A stretch of 64,000 nucleotides of DNA, taken from Nostoc sp. FACHB-892. GTDB lineage: Bacteria; Cyanobacteriota; Cyanobacteriia; Cyanobacteriales; Nostocaceae. Within the stretch, counting starts at the first letter, position 1; every line of letters starts with the position of its first letter. The notes under the pieces are model-generated. The model ran no database searches and was not told the DNA's origin. It saw only the letters and a program-made list of their open reading frames with translations. Below, one piece after another: positions 60,221-64,000 of this stretch. The stretch is from contig NZ_JACJTR010000001.1 in NCBI RefSeq assembly GCF_014698795.1, forward strand, positions 310,001-374,000, written 5' to 3'. The position numbers were made by a program, and so were the translations under genes.

Positions 60221-60547
60221 TTAACGCATCTTTACAGCAGTGCCTGTGGCAGTAATCAATAAAAGAACTCCTGACTGGTCAATATTGATTGTGCCAGTAT
60301 CAATTTCAATCCCAATCACAGCATTTGCTCCTAAACGCTGTGCCCGTTGCTCTAATTCTTCTAATGCCTTGCGTTGACCCTGCTCAAATAGACGCTCATA
60401 GCTACCAGTGCGTCCACCGATAATATCTCGAATACCAGCCAAAAAATCCCGCAAGAAATTACTGCCATAGACTACTTCTGCTGTCACAATTCCTAAATAT
60501 GAATCAATAACGGCTCCTTGAATTACATCAGTGGTAGTTATAATCAT
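60221..60547 (-). CDS. YbjQ/UPF0145-family protein
   Basis: A 108-residue protein of the YbjQ (UPF0145, DUF74) family. The landmarks are IITTTDVIQGAVIDSYLGIVTAEVVYGSN, RDIIGGRTGSYE and ANAVIGIEIDTGTIN. These proteins form pentamers; their biochemical role is not established. It stands alone. The spacer to the next gene is AT-rich. ATG at 60547 is the only well-placed start. Confidence 0.93.
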   Translation of the reverse strand: MIITTTDVIQGAVIDSYLGIVTAEVVYGSNFLRDFLAGIRDIIGGRTGSYERLFEQGQRKALEELEQRAQRLGANAVIGIEIDTGTINIDQSGVLLLITATGTAVKMR

Positions 60548-61195
60548 AAATTAGCCTCCAAGATGACATACAGGTTGATATTTATTATCATAATATACAT
60601 TAAAAAATAGTTTATGTTGATACAGATTTGGAAAACATCCTCTCATATAATTTTAGATTACGATCGCTTCTTACTAGCGTACAGCACTACCGCAAATTCG
60701 CACTCATTGGTAGGATCATCTCGACTAAAAACTAGGATTTTAAATAAATTTTTAATTGTTAAATTTATCTTACCGTGTAATGGCTTAAAAAAGATATAAA
60801 TGCCTGGATTGCAGCTTACTAAAACGTAGTACAAAAAACTAAAAACTGGATACAAATTCAGCAAAATTTAAATAAAATAATAAACAATTAATGAATCTTA
60901 AACCCTTTAAAATTGGCGCATTGCCTCTCTAGTATTAAGTTAAACGCCTGTTACATTTTTATAAATGACGCGTATAACTACTGATCCCAAAAGTGTCATT
61001 TTGCTGGATTATTGATTTATATATAAGGTAACTTCATCATTCAGTAAAAACCCTGAAATTCAACGCTGATTGTAAAGAAAAGAGTCGATGAATTATTAAC
61101 ATCTTAATCAATACGAAAAAATACAGTTTTCAAAAGTCTATATTTTTGTTTTAATGTACAAGAAAAAAGTCCTCTAAAATTTCAGGAAATTTACT
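60548..61195. other. gene-free AT-rich region
   Basis: No gene is recognised. The ORF 60658-60864 on the minus strand has no coding character. Weak AT-rich stretches predominate. The right end must carry the promoter for the TPR gene. Confidence 0.5.
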
Positions 61196-61876
61196 GTGTA
61201 CAAGCCAACATCATTTGTGCTGAGTGTGGTGTTTTTAGGATGTTTTGCCTTTACTATACCTTCAGTAGCTCAGGCTCAGGTATTAGTGGCGCAAGCCAAA
61301 AACCCACAATTAAAGCAACTACTAGAAGAAGGACGGAGATTAGTTGATACGGGTGATTACGGTGGTGCGATCGCAGTTTATCAGGACGCAGCTAGGCTAG
61401 ATACCAAAAATGCTAAAATCCATTCAGGTATTGGCTACTTATACGCTCAACAGGGAAATTACAAGGCGGCATTAACAGCTTATCGTCGAGCGATCGCCAT
61501 CAACCCTAACAATAGTGATTTTTACTACGCTGTAGGTTACATCAAAGCGAATTTGGGCGACACCCGTGGCGCAAAAGAAGGCTACCGTCGTGCCATACAG
61601 TTGAACCGTAACAACGTTAACGCCTATTTAGGATTGGCAGTGACGCAATCTCGTATGGGAGACTATACTGCCGCTACTTGGGCATACGACCAAGCAATTA
61701 GCTTAGACAAGAACAACGCCCAGACTTATGAGTTGATGGGTTCAATGTATAAACAGCGACGACAAACAAAACAAGCAAACAGCTTGCTTCAAAAAGCCCG
61801 CAACTTGTACAAGCAGCGCAATGACTTACAAGGGGTGAACAGAGTAGAAGCTATGCTGCGACAGTTAGGAGGATGA
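61196..61876 (+). CDS. exported TPR-repeat protein
   Basis: A 226-residue protein with a Sec signal peptide (MYKPTSFVLSVVFLGCFAFTIPSVAQAQ, likely cleaved after AQA) and about four tetratricopeptide repeats from residue 40: DYGGAIAVYQDAARLDTKN, NYKAALTAYRRAIAINPNN, DTRGAKEGYRRAIQLNRNN and DYTAATWAYDQAISLDKNN. The start is GTG at 61196. TPRs mediate protein binding in the periplasm, in this case with unknown partners. It converges with the ABC ATPase gene with 2 bases between stops. Confidence 0.9.
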   Translation: MYKPTSFVLSVVFLGCFAFTIPSVAQAQVLVAQAKNPQLKQLLEEGRRLVDTGDYGGAIAVYQDAARLDTKNAKIHSGIGYLYAQQGNYKAALTAYRRAIAINPNNSDFYYAVGYIKANLGDTRGAKEGYRRAIQLNRNNVNAYLGLAVTQSRMGDYTAATWAYDQAISLDKNNAQTYELMGSMYKQRRQTKQANSLLQKARNLYKQRNDLQGVNRVEAMLRQLGG

Positions 61877-61878
61877 GG

Positions 61879-62781
61879 TTAATCTAACTGGCGTCCCGTT
61901 AATTCCACAAAAATATCTTCCAGGTTAGAGGGACGCACCATCATTCCGGTTTTATCGGGCTGTTCATTCAAGTAGACATTTGCTGCTTCCAAAGATGGGA
62001 AAAACAAATATTCCCAACTACGGGCGCTATCATTCCCCACTTCAGACACACCCAATTGCTTCATCACCAAACCTTCACCGTGAGCAGAACGGAGCTGTTG
62101 TAAAGTTCCCAAAGAAATCAGCCTACCGCCATCCATAATACCGATGCGTCCTGGCTTGGTAGAACCAAAAGCATCGCACAAAAATTCGACCTCATCCATA
62201 TAGTGAGTCGTCAGTAGCATCGTCATCCCTTGTTTATTCAAATCTCGAATAATTTCCCAGAGGCGTCGCCTGGTTTGGGGGTCTAGTCCTACCGTTGGTT
62301 CATCCAAAAACAGAATTTGCGGTTGATGCAATAAAGCTCTCGCAATCTGCAATCGTCGTTTCATACCCCCAGACAGGGTTTTTACCAAATCATTACGTTT
62401 TTCTGCTAACTCAACATACTCTAGCCATTGATTAATTAGTTTTTGTCGCTGTGGATTGCTAATGTGATGTAGCCTCCCGTGCAGTTCCATATTTTCCCAA
62501 ACGCTTAAATCGTTATCTACACTAGTTTGCTGCAAGACTACGCCAATACTCTGTTTTGCCAGCATTGATTGGCTCATCACATCATATCCACCTACTTCTA
62601 TCCGTCCTTGGGATGGTTTCGTTAGTGTAGTCAACATCCGAATCGTAGTTGATTTACCAGCGCCGTTCGGGCCGAGTAGAGCAAATATTTCCCCCGCTTC
62701 AATTTGGAATGACAGGTCATTGACTACAGGTACATTGTTGTAAAACTTGTAGACGTTTTCTAGAAAGACAGCAGCAGTCAT
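61879..62781 (-). CDS. ABC transporter ATPase, DrrA-like
   Basis: A 300-residue ATP-binding subunit of a drug/lipid-type exporter. Walker A GPNGAGKST near residue 36, Q-loop, signature TLSGGMKRRLQIARALLHQPQILFLDEPTVGLDPQTRR and H-loop TTHYMDE. The C-terminal GRLISLGTLQQLRSAHGEGLVMKQ and DIFVELTGRQL resemble daunorubicin-type DrrA proteins. Its permease partner (DrrB/ABC-2) is not adjacent in the window. It is transcribed in the same direction as the histidine kinase downstream end. Confidence 0.93.
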   Translation of the reverse strand: MTAAVFLENVYKFYNNVPVVNDLSFQIEAGEIFALLGPNGAGKSTTIRMLTTLTKPSQGRIEVGGYDVMSQSMLAKQSIGVVLQQTSVDNDLSVWENMELHGRLHHISNPQRQKLINQWLEYVELAEKRNDLVKTLSGGMKRRLQIARALLHQPQILFLDEPTVGLDPQTRRRLWEIIRDLNKQGMTMLLTTHYMDEVEFLCDAFGSTKPGRIGIMDGGRLISLGTLQQLRSAHGEGLVMKQLGVSEVGNDSARSWEYLFFPSLEAANVYLNEQPDKTGMMVRPSNLEDIFVELTGRQLD

Positions 62782-62821
62782 AGTTATTTTGCTCCAATTA
62801 AAAATTTAAAATAACGAATTT

Positions 62822-62840
62822 AGGGTCGCAAGCCGACCCT
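62822..62840. terminator. GC-rich hairpin between ABC ATPase and histidine kinase
   Basis: AGGGTCG pairs exactly with CGACCCT around CAAGC. It is followed by CCCTGCGGG-type repeat sequence. It lies between two minus-strand genes and may end the histidine kinase transcript or be a dispersed repeat. Confidence 0.5.
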
Positions 62841-62884
62841 CCCTGCGGGAAGCCGCAGAAACTTCTACACACTTCTCTTGAAAT

Positions 62885-64000
62885 TTAATTTCTCTTGGCG
62901 ATTATATCTAGAATGACTGCAATTAATCTGTCTGGGTCTATTGGCTTGGCAACGTGCTGCTGAAATCCGGCGGCTAGAGCTTGTTGGCGATTAACTTCTC
63001 CAGCATAAGCCGAGAGAGCTAAAGCCAAAATTTGCCCACCTTGTTCGCGTGGCATGGCTCGAATTTGTCGAATCAGCATATAGCCATCCATCTCTGGCAT
63101 TCCAATGTCACTCAACAAAATATCTGGTGGTGATTGCTCTACCGCTTGCAGTGCTTCTATTCCCGATGTCGCAATCCTAACCTCTGCTCCCGCCTGCTCA
63201 AGGACAAAACCCAAAAAATCACGGATATCTACATCATCATCAACGATTAGTAACCGTATCCCTGTTAGAGGTGAGGTGTTAAAAGTCAAAAATGAAGAGT
63301 TCTCTTGTACTTTCTGGCTAGAACCTTGTTCTTTCATCAAAGGAAACCTGACATTAAAGATGGCTCCTTGCCCTTCTCCAGGACTGTCTACTTGAACAGT
63401 ACCTCCATGCAATTCAACTAGATGACGGACGATCGCCAGCCCTAACCCTAGCCCGCCAAACTTCCTAGTTGTTGTCGCATCCGCCTGACGAAAGGATTCA
63501 AACACGTAGGGGAGAAAGTCAGGACTAATACCTTTACCTGTGTCGCTAACAGTAATTTGAGCCTGCAAGTCTTTGGACTCTAAGCGAATTTCAACCCGTC
63601 CACCAGCAGAACTAAACTTGACAGCGTTAGTAAGCAAATTCCAAAACACTTGCTGTAAACGAGCAGAATCTCCCAAAATCTGCCCAATATTTGGATTAAG
63701 TACTCTCTCAATTTCAATTGACTTTGCTTCTGCTGCTAAACGCACAGTTTCAATCGCTGCTTCAATCGTCGATGCCAAGTTAACAGGAGCCATTGCTAAA
63801 TTGAGTTTGCCAGACAAAATGCGAGAGACATCTAACAAATCCTCAATTAATTTTGCCTGGAGTTTGGCATTGCGCTCGATTGTTTCCAAAGCAATAGCGG
63901 TTTTTGCGGCATTTAATGTCCCATTGCGAAGCAATTTAGACCAACCCAAAATAGGATTGAGGGGCGATCGCAATTCATGTGATAGCACTGCCAAAAACTC
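62885..64000 (-). CDS. hybrid histidine kinase, C-terminal part (runs off the edge)
   Basis: The gene is cut at its 5' end by the window edge: reading continues in frame through 64000 (EFLAVLSHELRSP). The part seen has the H-box SHELRSPLNPILGW, N-box QVFWNLLTNAVKFS, G1 DTGKGI and G2 FGGLGLGLAI, then a receiver domain with DDD, phospho-acceptor Asp in LLSDIGMPEMDGY and the Lys in VAKPIDP. It is a hybrid kinase with one C-terminal receiver. The sensor domains lie outside. Confidence 0.93.
   Translation of the reverse strand, partial: EFLAVLSHELRSPLNPILGWSKLLRNGTLNAAKTAIALETIERNAKLQAKLIEDLLDVSRILSGKLNLAMAPVNLASTIEAAIETVRLAAEAKSIEIERVLNPNIGQILGDSARLQQVFWNLLTNAVKFSSAGGRVEIRLESKDLQAQITVSDTGKGISPDFLPYVFESFRQADATTTRKFGGLGLGLAIVRHLVELHGGTVQVDSPGEGQGAIFNVRFPLMKEQGSSQKVQENSSFLTFNTSPLTGIRLLIVDDDVDIRDFLGFVLEQAGAEVRIATSGIEALQAVEQSPPDILLSDIGMPEMDGYMLIRQIRAMPREQGGQILALALSAYAGEVNRQQALAAGFQQHVAKPIDPDRLIAVILDIIAKRN

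Noticed and set aside
60658..60864. ORF of 68 codons on the minus strand
   Set aside because: AT-rich, no coding character, no neighbours.
1..64000. CRISPR arrays, tRNA or rRNA genes
   Set aside because: No regularly spaced identical repeats with unique spacers, and no tRNA or rRNA sequence recognised by eye; the heptamers are true tandem repeats without spacers.

Overview
The window reads as chromosomal DNA of a filamentous, probably heterocyst-forming cyanobacterium close to Nostoc. The reasons are frequent GCGATCGC (HIP1) octamers, 7-bp tandem repeats between and inside genes, many short interspersed repeats of the type known from Nostoc and Anabaena, and cyanobacterial genes: a CcmP-type carboxysome shell protein, a sufR/sufBCDS locus with SufR operators, a ThyD-like SDR protein, DUF3326 and DUF6930 proteins. 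No rRNA, tRNA, CRISPR array, prophage or intact transposase gene was recognised.

Layout. 1-3.4 kb: obgE, then two tandem vWA-domain genes with a small Slr1339-like gene. 3.4-13.5 kb: HxlR regulator, ferritin-like protein, secreted nuclease, an orphan sugar ABC permease, purN, a four-GAF membrane sensor, a CPBP protease, a DUF3326 protein and a [2Fe-2S] ferredoxin. 14-18 kb: small membrane proteins and a PhnD-like binding protein next to a histidine kinase. 18-21 kb: a nucleotidyltransferase, an EgtC-like protein with altered catalytic residues, and egtD. 21.4-23.2 kb is a long gene-free stretch. 23-31.7 kb: a PAS-Crp regulator, glpK, an MFS transporter, a second-type argC, ccmP and a pentapeptide-repeat gene. 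32-35 kb: an RTX/PPC secreted protein and a PQQ-type sugar dehydrogenase, followed by decayed sequence. 36-45 kb: DUF6930 protein, an IscA/SufA-like carrier, TPR protein, ThyD-like protein, FHA protein and a copper-type P-ATPase that carries three in-frame repeat insertions. 45-52 kb: a TM2 protein, a second CPBP protease, Uma2 and other PD-(D/E)XK-like genes, and a 115-residue-repeat gene broken by one stop codon. 52-58.2 kb: sufS-sufD-sufC-sufB facing sufR. 58-64 kb: a SemiSWEET, small membrane proteins, a TPR protein, a DrrA-like ABC ATPase and a hybrid histidine kinase running off the right edge.

How the parts fit. The clearest functional unit is iron-sulfur assembly: SufR, two CAAC-N6-GTTG operators and SufBCDS, with an A-type carrier 15 kb away. 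EgtD and the EgtC-like gene hint at ergothioneine synthesis, but no egtB is present here. The strongest oddities are repeat-derived peptides inside the P-type ATPase and SufD, the EgtC-like protein lacking both its nucleophile and oxyanion residue, the nonsense-split repeat gene, and a run of three nuclease-fold genes. All functional calls come from reading the sequence; no database search was run.
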